Shown in pieces: positions 44,480 through 53,458 of a DNA stretch of 64,000 nt (position 1 is its first letter; every line of letters begins with the position of its first letter). The position numbers and the translations under genes were made by a program. This DNA comes from Gemmatimonadota bacterium (GTDB lineage: Bacteria; Gemmatimonadota; Gemmatimonadetes; Gemmatimonadales; GWC2-71-9), in contig JANYLJ010000008.1 in assembly GCA_025357945.1 (NCBI GenBank), forward strand, positions 48,684 to 112,683, written 5' to 3'. Below the pieces are notes generated by a model. The model was not told the origin of the DNA, did no database searches, and saw nothing but the letters and a program-made list of their open reading frames with translations.

Positions 44480-45618
44480 GGCCCGACCACGCGATTGCGC
44501 CCGGCGTTTTTCGCGGCATAGAGGCGGGCGTCAGCCACATCGAGGAGCTCATCCACGGTCTTACCGTCGTCATGCCAGGAGGCCGCACCGATCGATACGG
44601 TCAGTTTCTCGCGGCCACCGCGCGGCAGGGTGAATTCCTGGAGCGCGATGTGCACGCGAATCTCCTCGAGCTTCTCGAGTCCGCTCGCCGTTCCCGTACC
44701 GGGGAGCACGATCAGGAATTCTTCACCACCGTAGCGCGCAATGAGGTCACTGCGTCGCACCTTGCTGCGCAATGCCGAGGCGACGTGCTTGAGCGCGGCA
44801 TCGCCCGCGGCGTGGCCGTGGGTGTCGTTGAACAGCTTGAAGTGATCGACGTCAAGCATGCCGATCAGCAGCGCGGAGTCACTCCGCGACGTGCGCAGCA
44901 CTTCATTGGTGAGGTACTCCTCGGCATAGGCACGATTGAAGAGGCCGGTGAGCCGGTCGCCGGTGCTCAGACGCCGGAGTCGTTGCGCCCGCCGCACCAG
45001 CTCGAGCGCTACAAAGGTCATGCTGACCAGAATCAGGGCGCGCGAGACCTGGCTCGTCCACGAAAAGTCGCCATAGGCCGGTGCATCGCGCGAGAGCGCC
45101 TTGGCGGGCGCCGTGGCGGCCACCAGCCACGACAGGCCGAGGTGTTCGATAATCGCGGCGAGGCCCGCCACGACGGTCACCCGCGCATCGTAGCGCAGCG
45201 CCGATGCACCGATCGCCAGGAAATAGCATTCGAAGAGCACCCGGGAGTTACTGGTGACGAGTGGCCGGCCGACCAGCCAGAAGGCCAGCAATCCAAGCGA
45301 GACCAGTGACACGTCGGTGATCGCCGAAATCATCGAGACCTGGGCGCTGTACGGCGTCCGGTTGACCACCGCGGCGAGGACGAGGGCCACGACGATGAAG
45401 GTGAGCGCGACGCCGAGACCGATCCAGTTCTCGGTCGGATCGCGATCCAGCAGCAACCCGATCACCGGACTGACCGTGAGGAACACGGTGACGAATACGC
45501 GCAGGCGCGCGACCATCAGCTCGCCGTCGCGTGCCGCGTCGGCGAGAATTTCGTCCGGCGGCTTGCTGATCCAGGACCAGAAGCGGCGCAACGGGGATTC
45601 CGGGAGTGCCGCGTTCAC
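44476..45618 (-). CDS. Membrane-bound GGDEF diguanylate cyclase
   Basis: The protein has 380 aa from GTG 45618, overlapping the ETF-QO stop (GTGA). Six probable membrane helices between residues 30 and 210 (RVFVTVFLTVSPVIGLLLD, VALTFIVVALVLAAVV, and so on), then a GGDEF domain (220-378) with the active loop RYGGEEFLIVLP, Mg ligand in GMLDVDHFKLFNDTHGH, and no RxxD inhibitory site directly before it. It makes cyclic-di-GMP. Translational coupling to electron-transfer genes suggests that c-di-GMP output is tied to respiration or fatty-acid oxidation (inference). Confidence 0.93.
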   Translation of the reverse strand: MNAALPESPLRRFWSWISKPPDEILADAARDGELMVARLRVFVTVFLTVSPVIGLLLDRDPTENWIGLGVALTFIVVALVLAAVVNRTPYSAQVSMISAITDVSLVSLGLLAFWLVGRPLVTSNSRVLFECYFLAIGASALRYDARVTVVAGLAAIIEHLGLSWLVAATAPAKALSRDAPAYGDFSWTSQVSRALILVSMTFVALELVRRAQRLRRLSTGDRLTGLFNRAYAEEYLTNEVLRTSRSDSALLIGMLDVDHFKLFNDTHGHAAGDAALKHVASALRSKVRRSDLIARYGGEEFLIVLPGTGTASGLEKLEEIRVHIALQEFTLPRGGREKLTVSIGAASWHDDGKTVDELLDVADARLYAAKNAGRNRVVGP

Positions 45619-47240
45619 ATCAGCCGGTACCTGGGGCCACTGCCGCCTTCGCGTGGCGTCCACCGGGGCCCGAGCACGTCGGTCGCCTTGCAATCCACGC
45701 AGTTCGGCGGGTTGACCCGCAGGGTATCACCCTGCCGCTCGTACACGCCCGCCGGGCAGAGATGCGCGTAGAAGTCGGCGACGTCGCCGGTGATGTCGCG
45801 GCCGACCACCAGGTGCGATGGGATCGTGTCACGTGTCGCGTTGCCGGACTTGAACACCGCATCCACCTTGCTGAACGTCAACACGTTGTCCGGCACGAAT
45901 GGCGTGTCGGCGTGGGTCTCGCGCGGGGCCTCAGCGTCGGCGGCCATGGCGATCCTGCCACCGGGGAACGCGCCGCGGCTTATGGTCATCAGCCCGGCCT
46001 TCACCACGCCACCAACGAAGCCATCCTTGAATGCAAGTCGCATGTTCCGGGTGACGTGCATGTCGCCCACGATGCGCGACTGCCGCACTGCCTGATCGTA
46101 GGCCGCGAGGTGCGCGCCGCCACCGCCGCCGTGTTGCTGCAACGCCGCCACGATCGCCGTGGCCGCGAGCATGCCCGATTCCATGGCGTAGTGAATTCCC
46201 TTGAGCGACGGCACGTCCACCAACCCTGCCGTGTCGCCGATCATCATCACGCCGTCGCCGCTGAGACGATGCGGGATCGCATAGTAGCCACCCTCGGGAA
46301 TCGTCTTGGCGCCCCACTCGAGTAGCGTACCTCCCTGCAGCAACCCGCGGAAGAGTGGGTGCAGCTTCATGCGCTGAAGCGATTCATGCACGTCGAGCCC
46401 GGCGTCGTGGTAATCGAGTCCCACCACCAGTCCGATCGATACCTGGTTCGGACCCATCGGGTAGCACCACGACCCACCAAAGGCGTCCCGCGGCAACGGC
46501 CAGCCCAGGGTGTGGATGACCCGGTCGAGCGGCTGAGGGATTTCCCAGACCTCCTTGACGCCCAGGGCAAAGATCTGCGGATTGTCGCTGCCAACCTGCT
46601 GCCAGTCCCGCCACGCCTGCGCCAGCGGCCCACGCGTCCCTTCGGCGAGTACGACAACCTTCGCCGTCAGGTCGGTCGGTTCCTGGAACACGTCGGTGGG
46701 GTTGCGGTCACGATCGAGGCCACCAGCAACCGTGCGCACCCCGATCACCCGCTGCCCATCCACCAACAACGACTCGGCCGGGAACCCCGGGAAAATGTTG
46801 ACGCCGAGCGCCTCGGCCTGTTCCCCGAGCCAGCGCACGAGTTCACACAGCGAGACGGTATAGTTGCCATGATTCTTCATGGTGGGCGGCGTCGGAATAC
46901 GCAGGGATCCGGCGGCCGTCATGAAGTAGACGGCCTCGCCCTCGACCCGTTGACGAAACGGGAACTCACTGTCCGGCTTGTCGGGAAAGAGGGCGCGCAG
47001 CGCGATCGGATTGATGACGGCACCGGAGAGTGAATGTTCGCCGAGCGAGCCGGCCTTTTCGAGCACGCCGACGCCCAGGTCCGGCGCACTCCTGGCGAGC
47101 TGGATGGCGCACGCGAGCCCGGCAGGCCCACCACCCACGATCAGGACATCGAGTTCGATCGCCTCGGCGCGTGGCGTCTCGGCCCGGATGAGGGTGGTGG
47201 GAAGCGGCGCCTGGTGACGAACGGGAAGCACTACGCCCAC
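45615..47240 (-). CDS. Electron transfer flavoprotein-ubiquinone oxidoreductase
   Basis: The protein has 541 aa from GTG 47240. N-terminal FAD-binding LDVLIVGGGPAGLACAIQLA, quinone/membrane insertion loop region, GDTAGLVDVPSLKGIHYAME, and a C-terminal 4Fe-4S domain (HLCPAGVYERQGDTLRVNPPNCVDCKATDV) with CPAGVY and CVDCK ligands. It passes electrons from ETF to the quinone pool in the membrane. Order acyl-CoA dehydrogenase, etfB, etfA, ETF-QO gives a complete dehydrogenase-to-quinone chain. Confidence 0.97.
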   Translation of the reverse strand: MGVVLPVRHQAPLPTTLIRAETPRAEAIELDVLIVGGGPAGLACAIQLARSAPDLGVGVLEKAGSLGEHSLSGAVINPIALRALFPDKPDSEFPFRQRVEGEAVYFMTAAGSLRIPTPPTMKNHGNYTVSLCELVRWLGEQAEALGVNIFPGFPAESLLVDGQRVIGVRTVAGGLDRDRNPTDVFQEPTDLTAKVVVLAEGTRGPLAQAWRDWQQVGSDNPQIFALGVKEVWEIPQPLDRVIHTLGWPLPRDAFGGSWCYPMGPNQVSIGLVVGLDYHDAGLDVHESLQRMKLHPLFRGLLQGGTLLEWGAKTIPEGGYYAIPHRLSGDGVMMIGDTAGLVDVPSLKGIHYAMESGMLAATAIVAALQQHGGGGGAHLAAYDQAVRQSRIVGDMHVTRNMRLAFKDGFVGGVVKAGLMTISRGAFPGGRIAMAADAEAPRETHADTPFVPDNVLTFSKVDAVFKSGNATRDTIPSHLVVGRDITGDVADFYAHLCPAGVYERQGDTLRVNPPNCVDCKATDVLGPRWTPREGGSGPRYRLM

Positions 47241-47261
47241 GGACGGGCTCCGGGTTCGGGG

Positions 47262-48227
47262 TTAATGCGCCTTCACCTGCTTCACCGCCGCAGTCAACGC
47301 GGGAACCACCTCGAACAAGTCGCCCACAATGCCGTAGTCCGCGACCTTGAAGATCGGCGCATCCTTGTCGCGATTGATCGCGACGATCACCTTCGCGGTG
47401 CGCATACCGGCGAGATGCTGAATTGCGCCCGAGATGCCGACGGCGATGTAGAGCTCCGGGGCGACGGTCTTGCCGGTCTGCCCCACCTGCGCACCGTGTT
47501 CGGCCCATCCCGCATCGACCACCGCACGCGATGCGCCAACGGCTGCTTCACCACCAAACGCCGCCGCGAGTTCCTCGAGCAACACGAAATGCTTCGGGTC
47601 ACCGAGCCCGCGGCCACCCGAAATCACGACCCGCGCTTCGGCCACGTCGAGCAATCCCGTGTTCGCGGTGCGGATGCCCGTCACGTCAAGTCGCTTGGTG
47701 AACGGCGGCACCGTGATGGATACGTTCGCGCCGGCCTTGCCCGCGCCCAGTCCCGCGTACGCGCCGGGGCGCACGGCGATCACGGTACTGCCACGGAGAT
47801 CGACGGTCTGCAGTGCCTTCCCGGCGTACACGGGGCGCACAACACGAATGGTGTCGCCCGACAGGTCGACCGACGTGACGTCCATGGCACACGGCGCGTT
47901 GATCCGGGCGGCAATGCGTGGTGCCAAGTCCTTGCCGGTAGCGCTCGCCGACACCACGATCGCACGGTACTGCGCCGACACCGATGCCACGGTCGCCACG
48001 GTCCCGTCGGGGCAGTAGTTCGCGAAGTCGGCATGCGATGCACTGAGCACACGATCCGCACCGGCGGCGCCGAGCGTATCGGTGTTCACGGCACCGGTGG
48101 AACAGACCAGGGCGTCCACCGTGCCGCCAGAGGCGTCGGCCAGACGTCGCGCCGCGGCGAGCAACTCGGCCGACCCCTTCCGGAGGGCGCCGTTGCGTAC
48201 TTCGAGGACCGCGAGAACGTTCGCCAT
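47262..48227 (-). CDS. etfA: Electron transfer flavoprotein alpha subunit
   Basis: The protein has 321 aa. C-terminal FAD domain signature ARVVISGGRGLGDPKHFVLL, VGASRAVVDAGWAEHGAQVG QTGKTVAPELYIAVGISGAI QHLAGMRTAKVIVAINRDKD, all canonical, with an N-terminal Rossmann-like half. Forms the heterodimer with EtfB encoded 2 bp upstream. The end lies 21 bp before ETF-QO. Confidence 0.97.
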   Translation of the reverse strand: MANVLAVLEVRNGALRKGSAELLAAARRLADASGGTVDALVCSTGAVNTDTLGAAGADRVLSASHADFANYCPDGTVATVASVSAQYRAIVVSASATGKDLAPRIAARINAPCAMDVTSVDLSGDTIRVVRPVYAGKALQTVDLRGSTVIAVRPGAYAGLGAGKAGANVSITVPPFTKRLDVTGIRTANTGLLDVAEARVVISGGRGLGDPKHFVLLEELAAAFGGEAAVGASRAVVDAGWAEHGAQVGQTGKTVAPELYIAVGISGAIQHLAGMRTAKVIVAINRDKDAPIFKVADYGIVGDLFEVVPALTAAVKQVKAH

Positions 48228-48229
48228 GG

Positions 48230-48979
48230 TCAGATCACCTTCGCGTCGGACACCAGCAACTGCATCAACGCCGGCACCGCCGCGGCACCTTCGCCAACGA
48301 TCCGTCCCGCGGCGCGCTCAGGCGGGAGCACGAGTGATGCGACGGTTACGGCACCCGCCGCCACCGTCACCGGCGCGATGTCGAATGGCTTCTTCCTGGC
48401 GGCCATGATGCCCTTGAGCGATGGCAGGCGCGGGTTGTTGAGGCCCTTATCGCAGGTGAACACGGCAGGCAGCGCGCAGGTCGCCTGTTCCACGCCACCT
48501 TCGACCTCGCGCTCCACCGTCGCGCGACCATCGGCGATCTCGAGCATGGTGATCGCGGTCGCGCATGGCAGTTCAAGCAGTTCCGCGACCATCGCACCGG
48601 TCTGCTGGCCGTAGTCGTCGACCGCCAACTTGCCGAAGAGCACCAGATCGTAGCCACCGCCACGCACGTGATCCGCCAGCGCGCGCGCGTTCTCGAGGCC
48701 GTCGGCGGAGGCGTTCCCCTGGAGGTGCACCGCGCGGTCGATTCCCATCGCGAGAGCGGTGCGCAGCGTTTCCTGCACGCTGTCAGCGCCGAGTGCGACG
48801 ACGACGGTTTCGCCGGCGCCCGCCTTCTCCTTCAGCGCGATGGCCGCCTCGATGGCGTATTCATCGTAGGGATTCGGCACGAACTTGACCCCGGTTTCAT
48901 CGATCGATGTTCCGCCGGCCGCGATCACGATCTTGGCGGTCGTGTCGGGGGTGCGACGGAGGCAGACGGCGATTTTCAA
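48230..48979 (-). CDS. etfB: Electron transfer flavoprotein beta subunit
   Basis: The protein has 249 aa from TTG 48979, whose TTGA overlaps the stop of the upstream dehydrogenase; the conserved KIAVCLRRTPDTTAKI begins right there and no ATG or GTG is available, so the rare start is likely real. AMP-binding region NPYDEYAIEAAIALKEK, DLVLFGKLAVDDYGQQTGAM and LPSLKGIMAARKKP are EtfB signatures. Partner of EtfA. Confidence 0.95.
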   Translation of the reverse strand: MKIAVCLRRTPDTTAKIVIAAGGTSIDETGVKFVPNPYDEYAIEAAIALKEKAGAGETVVVALGADSVQETLRTALAMGIDRAVHLQGNASADGLENARALADHVRGGGYDLVLFGKLAVDDYGQQTGAMVAELLELPCATAITMLEIADGRATVEREVEGGVEQATCALPAVFTCDKGLNNPRLPSLKGIMAARKKPFDIAPVTVAAGAVTVASLVLPPERAAGRIVGEGAAAVPALMQLLVSDAKVI

Positions 48980-50166
48980 TAGGCCGCCAGGCCGGTGATC
49001 TCCTGGCCCAGGATCAGCGAATGCATGTCGTGCGTTCCTTCGTAGGTGTAGACCGACTCCAGATTGGCGAGATGCCGCATCGAGTGATACTCGATCAGGA
49101 TCCCGTTGGCGCCGAGCAGGCGGCGCGCTTCGCGGGCGATGTCGCACGCCATGCTGACGTTGTTGCGCTTGGCGAGCGAGACGCGCGCTGGAGTCGCCTT
49201 CCCCTGATCCTTAAGGCGACCGAGCTGGAGCGCCAGCAACTGCGCCTTGGTGATTTCGGTGAGCATGTCGGCGAGGCGTTCCTGCTGGATCTGCGTCTGG
49301 CCAATCGGCTTGCCGAACATGATCCGGTTGAGCGCGTAACGTCGGGCCTCGTCGTAGCACGCCATTGCCGCACCCACGCCGCCCCAGGCAATGCCATAGC
49401 GCGCCTGTGTCAGGCACATCAGCGGTGACTTGATCCCGGCCGACTTCGGCAGGATGGCGTCCTTGGGCAGACGCACATCCGCCAAGTGTATCTCGCTCGT
49501 GTCCGACGCCCGCAACGACAACTTTCCCTTCTGGTCCTTGCCCGTGTAACCCGGCGTGCTCGCCGGCACGATGAAGCCGCGAATCGAACTGGCATCATTC
49601 ACGTCGCCGGTCTTGGCCCAGATGATCGCCACGGTCGCCTGCGATCCGTTGGTGATCCACATCTTGACACCGTTGAGCAGCCAGCCATCGGCGGTCTCGC
49701 GAGCGGTGGTGATCATGCCGCTGGGATTCGACCCGAAATCGGGTTCGGTGAGCCCGAAACAGCCGATCTCCTGGCCTGACGCGAGTCGCGGCAACCAGTG
49801 CTTCTTCTGTTGGTCCGAGCCGAAGCTGAAGATCGGGTACATGACCAGCGCGCCCTGCACCGACGCGAACGACCGGATGCCGCTGTCGCCGCGCTCCAGC
49901 TCCTGCATGATCAGGCCGTAGGCGACGTTGTTGAGCCCGGCGCAACCATACTCTTCCGGCAGGTTGGCGCCGAACAGGCCCAGTTCCGCCATCCCCGGGA
50001 TCAGTTGCTTGGGGAACTTTCCCTCGATGTAGCACTCGCCGATGACCGGCATGAGATGCTCATCCACCCACGCGCGCACGGTGTCGCGAACGGCCCGTTC
50101 CTCTTCGGAAAGGAGCCCGTCCATGTCATAAAAGTCGACACCTGTGTACTCGGCGGATCCGGCCAT
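48976..50166 (-). CDS. Acyl-CoA dehydrogenase, glutaryl-CoA dehydrogenase-like
   Basis: The protein has 396 aa from ATG 50166 (MAGSAEYTGVDFYDMDGLLS); the frame runs on to 50403 but that part is a repeat and the shadow of the SprT gene. FAD/substrate motifs: GCFGLTEPDFGSNPSGMITT, WITNGSQATVAIIWAKT, catalytic Glu in YTYEGTHDMHSLILG. These, and the GS-Asn-P loop, resemble glutaryl-CoA dehydrogenase more than short-chain enzymes; a Glu/aromatic-acid or lysine degradation role is possible. First gene of the ETF unit. Confidence 0.92.
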   Translation of the reverse strand: MAGSAEYTGVDFYDMDGLLSEEERAVRDTVRAWVDEHLMPVIGECYIEGKFPKQLIPGMAELGLFGANLPEEYGCAGLNNVAYGLIMQELERGDSGIRSFASVQGALVMYPIFSFGSDQQKKHWLPRLASGQEIGCFGLTEPDFGSNPSGMITTARETADGWLLNGVKMWITNGSQATVAIIWAKTGDVNDASSIRGFIVPASTPGYTGKDQKGKLSLRASDTSEIHLADVRLPKDAILPKSAGIKSPLMCLTQARYGIAWGGVGAAMACYDEARRYALNRIMFGKPIGQTQIQQERLADMLTEITKAQLLALQLGRLKDQGKATPARVSLAKRNNVSMACDIAREARRLLGANGILIEYHSMRHLANLESVYTYEGTHDMHSLILGQEITGLAAY

Positions 50167-50213
50167 GAAAACCTCGCGAATGTTGCCGCGGGGAACATAG
50201 AACAGCGGGACAG

Positions 50214-50267
50214 AAGAGAGAAGAGAGACGAGAGACGCGAGACCCACGCGATTCGCTCGTCGCTCAT
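50214..50267. repeat. Heptamer repeat cluster between the dehydrogenase and SprT-like genes
   Basis: GAAGAGAGAAGAGAGACGAG (GACGAGA orientation on +) is followed by CGCTCGTCGCTCATC just before the SprT-like stop (50268-50270). On that gene's strand the sense reads GAGCGACGAGCGA directly after the stop, the same variant as after the permease. Confidence 0.75.
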
Positions 50268-51053
50268 CTATCGCAGGTCCGCCACCGCCCTCGGCGTGAT
50301 GCCGACTTCGTTGGCCTTGCGACGGAACTCCCTGCCATGGTCCAGGGCATGCCCGTTTTCCGCCTGCCACTGATGCACCATCTCGTGCAGCAGCGTGTCG
50401 CACGCGGCATCCCAGCCATCCCGCCGGATATGTCGCCGGGAGAGGATGATCTCGACCGGGGCGCCGCTTCGCGACGCTCGCAGCTCGCCGAGTCGGCTCC
50501 GCATCCGCTCGGAAATGCGGATCGGGATCGCGCCGAGAATACTGGCGAAGTGGCGCGCGTTGAGGAGCTCGTGCACCAGGGTCAGGCGATCGATCAGCGG
50601 CTGATCAGCGGCGGCGATCGGCCGCGGCGGGCGGGGACGCTCCGGACGTGATGCCACGTGTTGCTCGACGGGAAACGCCATGAAGATCCGCCGGGCGGCA
50701 ACACGTTCGGCGCGAGGCACGCGCCGCGCCAGAAAACGCACGATCGCGCGCAGGACCTCGTCGGGCGCCGACGCGTATCCGGCATGCAATCGCAGCCCGC
50801 TCGTCGCGCGCCAGCTGATCAGGACGGTGCGGTTGTGAGTGAGCGTGACAGCAGTACCGGGCTGGAGGCCAAGACCGAAGAGGCGGTCGCCGAGGTCGAG
50901 CGGCAGCGTGAGTTGCGCGAGTTTATCCGCCCGTGCCCTGCAACTCCGCCACGCGCGGCCGCGGGAAGACGACGTCCGGGCCCGCGTGGAAGACGTGATC
51001 GCCCGCGTGCCAGACGTAATGCCGCACCGTGATCGACGTGGCGTCCACCACAA
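50268..51053 (-). CDS. SprT-like zinc metalloprotease-domain protein (start uncertain)
   Basis: The frame is open from 51053, but the first ~40 codons overlap the phosphoesterase gene and look non-coding; clear coding begins at ADKLAQLTLPLDLGDRLFGL near 50910, where no ATG, GTG or TTG lies. The zinc motif is LLHEMVHQWQAENG with the third ligand in DHGREFRRKANEVG, the SprT/M10-like order of the SprT superfamily. The N-terminal half may be a PilZ-like or SprT-accessory domain; unknown. Possibly translated from a non-standard start or by re-initiation at the phosphoesterase stop (50923). Confidence 0.75.
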   Translation of the reverse strand: MWWTPRRSRCGITSGTRAITSSTRARTSSSRGRAWRSCRARADKLAQLTLPLDLGDRLFGLGLQPGTAVTLTHNRTVLISWRATSGLRLHAGYASAPDEVLRAIVRFLARRVPRAERVAARRIFMAFPVEQHVASRPERPRPPRPIAAADQPLIDRLTLVHELLNARHFASILGAIPIRISERMRSRLGELRASRSGAPVEIILSRRHIRRDGWDAACDTLLHEMVHQWQAENGHALDHGREFRRKANEVGITPRAVADLR

Positions 51054-51774
51054 TCAGGTTACACGCGGACGGTCGGCGCCCGCGCGTCCGCGATGTGTGC
51101 GTACCCGCCGTGGCGACGACGGCGCCGTTGGGGAGGGTGCCAGCGCGCTCTTCGTGATCGTGGCCGCACAACACCAGATCGACGCCACTGGCCATCACGT
51201 TGCGCCATGCCCGCCGCCAGTGCGCCAGCCCCATCCGCTCGGAGATGCGCCCGCGCAGCAGGTTCTGGTGCATCACCATCACCCGCAGCAACTCCGGACT
51301 CTCCTCGGCGAACCGGATCGCCGCCCGCTCGGTTTCGCGTCCCGGGAGGTGCCCCTTCACCGCCATGTCGTTGAGGTTCGGCGTCAGCGACCCTGCCACG
51401 ACGCCGTAACTGGTCAGCACGCCGCAGAGGATCGCGCCGTCGATCACCAGGGTTGGCGTGAGATCGCCGCCAAAATACCGGCGGTACTTCTCGTACTTGG
51501 GGCCGGCGCCGATCAGATCGAACGGCGTAGCCCACCATTGCACATCGTGATTGCCGGGCACGATCAGCGTGGGCGCCAAGCGCCGGAGCGACTGCACGAA
51601 CACCAGCGCGCGCTGGAATTCGCCATGGCGTGCGCGCTGCGTGATGTCGCCGGCGATCGCCACGGCGCTCGGGCCCACATCGGCGGCCAGCCGCTCGAGC
51701 CCGGCGATCTGCTCGAGATCGACGTCGTGCCCGAAATGCAGGTCCGCGCAGTGCAGAATGGTGACTCGACTCAC
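50923..51774 (-). CDS. Calcineurin-type metallophosphoesterase
   Basis: The protein has 283 aa from GTG 51774 (VSRVTILHCADLHFGHDVDL), overlapping the upstream stop (GTGA). Metal motifs CADLHFG, AGDITQRA, VPGNHDVQW, VMHQNL and CGHDHE are complete, as in 3',5'-cyclic AMP phosphodiesterase CpdA-like proteins. The substrate is unknown. Part of a seven-gene minus-strand unit with 1-4 bp overlaps. Confidence 0.92.
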   Translation of the reverse strand: MSRVTILHCADLHFGHDVDLEQIAGLERLAADVGPSAVAIAGDITQRARHGEFQRALVFVQSLRRLAPTLIVPGNHDVQWWATPFDLIGAGPKYEKYRRYFGGDLTPTLVIDGAILCGVLTSYGVVAGSLTPNLNDMAVKGHLPGRETERAAIRFAEESPELLRVMVMHQNLLRGRISERMGLAHWRRAWRNVMASGVDLVLCGHDHEERAGTLPNGAVVATAGTHTSRTRGRRPSACNLIVVDATSITVRHYVWHAGDHVFHAGPDVVFPRPRVAELQGTGG

Positions 51775-53171
51775 CACACCACGCGAACGCGATAGGTGAG
51801 CACCGTGGTGCCCTTGGCGGGAATCGTCACCGGGAAGACGACACGCGTCGACGAGCGCTTCTGCGACGGCACGGAACTCTCGACCACCGACCACTCACCA
51901 CCGCGATCCTCGCGCACGTCCACCACTACGGCGGAGTCCTTGGCATTCTGCAACGTGACGCGGTACGACGCGAGCGCGATGACTCGCGTCGGCCGGTTCG
52001 GAACGACCGAGCGGGTCGTGCTGAAGTCGGTCTGGACCCGCCTGGCGGTCACGTCAAACGCGGTGCCCGTCGGAATGAGCAACTCTTTCCCCGCCGGCGT
52101 GTGGCCGATCGCGCCCTGGCCGATCAGTTGTAGCCGGCCGGCATTGTCAGCATCGAACAGGCTTACGCCACCGCCCGCGAGCACCAAGTCACCGAATGGC
52201 GTCCCCGCCTTGCGCTCGAATCGGTAGGCAACTTCGACCGGCACGGGTGTCTCATCCTCACTCTGTTGTTGCTCGAACCCACCGTAATACGGCAGGCCGC
52301 CGCCGGCGGTCAGCGTTCGCTCGCCGCGCGCGGGCGTGGGTTCGAAGAGCGGGACCGTGAGCTGCAACCCCGGAAGGAACGAGAGGCGGGACGGCAGCGT
52401 GTAGATATGCACGTCGCCCACGGATTCGTTCGTCGGAACGCCTTCGATGTACGCGGCGTTCGCATCCACCCGCCCCGCCGCCTGCATCGCCTTGGCAAAC
52501 ACTTGCGGTTGCGGCGCACGACCGATGTCGCCCGCCAGCAACTGCACTTCGACGTCCGCGAGGTTGAGCGGACCGGCGCCAATGGCCGCCACCCCTTCGA
52601 CACGCCCCTGTGGTCCGAGGAAGATCCGGTAGGACGCGTTCCATGCCGCGCCCGATGTCTCGTACATCACCTTGATGCTCTGGCGGGCGCGATCGCTTCG
52701 CAGTGTCACGTCGGTGGTCGGCGCGGTCGGGACCAGCTCGGCCGGCCACTGAATCTGGCCGGGCCGCCCGAAGACCACCTTGCCGCTGGAATCGTACTTC
52801 CACCGCTCGGGGTCGAGCGCGATCAACGTCGCGGAGACGGTTCCGTTCGGAGCGCGCGGAAACTGGAAGTGGCGCCCCACGCTGCGGCGCAGCAAGGCCT
52901 CCTCGGACGACGACGGATCGAAACGAACCCCGGTCACCGTGACGCCGGGGTCGAGTGTGGTCAACGACACCGGATCGAACACGCCGAGTCCGAGCGACAG
53001 CGCGGACAAACCGTTCGGCACCGCGAGCGGCAGCGTCCGCCGCACCAGCACGCGGCCCGAGTTGAACAGTGTGACGGAGGTCGGTGGAGACGCAGTACTC
53101 TGCGCACCGACCGCGACGGCCAGCATCAATTGGAGCAGCCCCCAGCTCCCAGCGCTCAGCTTCCGGCTCAT
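51771..53171 (-). CDS. Exported DUF4139-family protein
   Basis: The protein has 466 aa from ATG 53171 (MSRKLSAGSWGLLQLMLAVA VGAQ), with a signal peptide. Pattern SVTLFNSGRVLVRRTLPLAV at the N-terminus and FRV.TLQNAKDSAVVVDVRE, TRVIALASYRVTL, PVTIPAKGTTVLTYRVRVVW at the C-terminus are those of the DUF4139/mucoidy-inhibitor-like family; YETSGAAWNASYRIFL is the conserved core. Function unknown; periplasmic or surface. ATGA overlap with the small membrane protein upstream. Confidence 0.88.
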   Translation of the reverse strand: MSRKLSAGSWGLLQLMLAVAVGAQSTASPPTSVTLFNSGRVLVRRTLPLAVPNGLSALSLGLGVFDPVSLTTLDPGVTVTGVRFDPSSSEEALLRRSVGRHFQFPRAPNGTVSATLIALDPERWKYDSSGKVVFGRPGQIQWPAELVPTAPTTDVTLRSDRARQSIKVMYETSGAAWNASYRIFLGPQGRVEGVAAIGAGPLNLADVEVQLLAGDIGRAPQPQVFAKAMQAAGRVDANAAYIEGVPTNESVGDVHIYTLPSRLSFLPGLQLTVPLFEPTPARGERTLTAGGGLPYYGGFEQQQSEDETPVPVEVAYRFERKAGTPFGDLVLAGGGVSLFDADNAGRLQLIGQGAIGHTPAGKELLIPTGTAFDVTARRVQTDFSTTRSVVPNRPTRVIALASYRVTLQNAKDSAVVVDVREDRGGEWSVVESSVPSQKRSSTRVVFPVTIPAKGTTVLTYRVRVVW

Positions 53172-53458
53172 GGTAACACCTCCATCGCGATTCGTTTCGT
53201 GATCAACCGCACCAGAAAGTACGTTGCACCGATACCGATACCCGCGTACCAGCGCGCGAGGGCGGTATTCGGCGTTCGCCAGAATATCCATGCCGACACC
53301 AGTATCGTCGCAACGATCGCGGCACGGGATGCCAGCCGTCCGGCGCGCTGCTTGCGCCGTTCAAGACACTCCGGACACCGCTCGACAAAGTCGATCCCCG
53401 CAACGAACCGGCCGCATTCGATGCAGGGAACCTCACGCCACCCGGCGGGCGACGGCAT
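53168..53458 (-). CDS. Small zinc-ribbon membrane protein
   Basis: The protein has 96 aa from ATG 53458 (MPSPAGWREVPCIECGRFVA), inside the last 26 bp of the dehydrogenase gene. CIECGRF...CPECLERRKQR is a single zinc ribbon, followed by two hydrophobic helices (AAIVATILVSAWIFW and WYAGIGIGATYFLV). No named family. Overlap with neighbours on both sides argues for co-translation. Confidence 0.65.
   Translation of the reverse strand: MPSPAGWREVPCIECGRFVAGIDFVERCPECLERRKQRAGRLASRAAIVATILVSAWIFWRTPNTALARWYAGIGIGATYFLVRLITKRIAMEVLP

Noticed and set aside
47034..48614. 526-codon plus-strand frame
   Set aside because: Antisense to etfA/etfB; composition typical of shadows.
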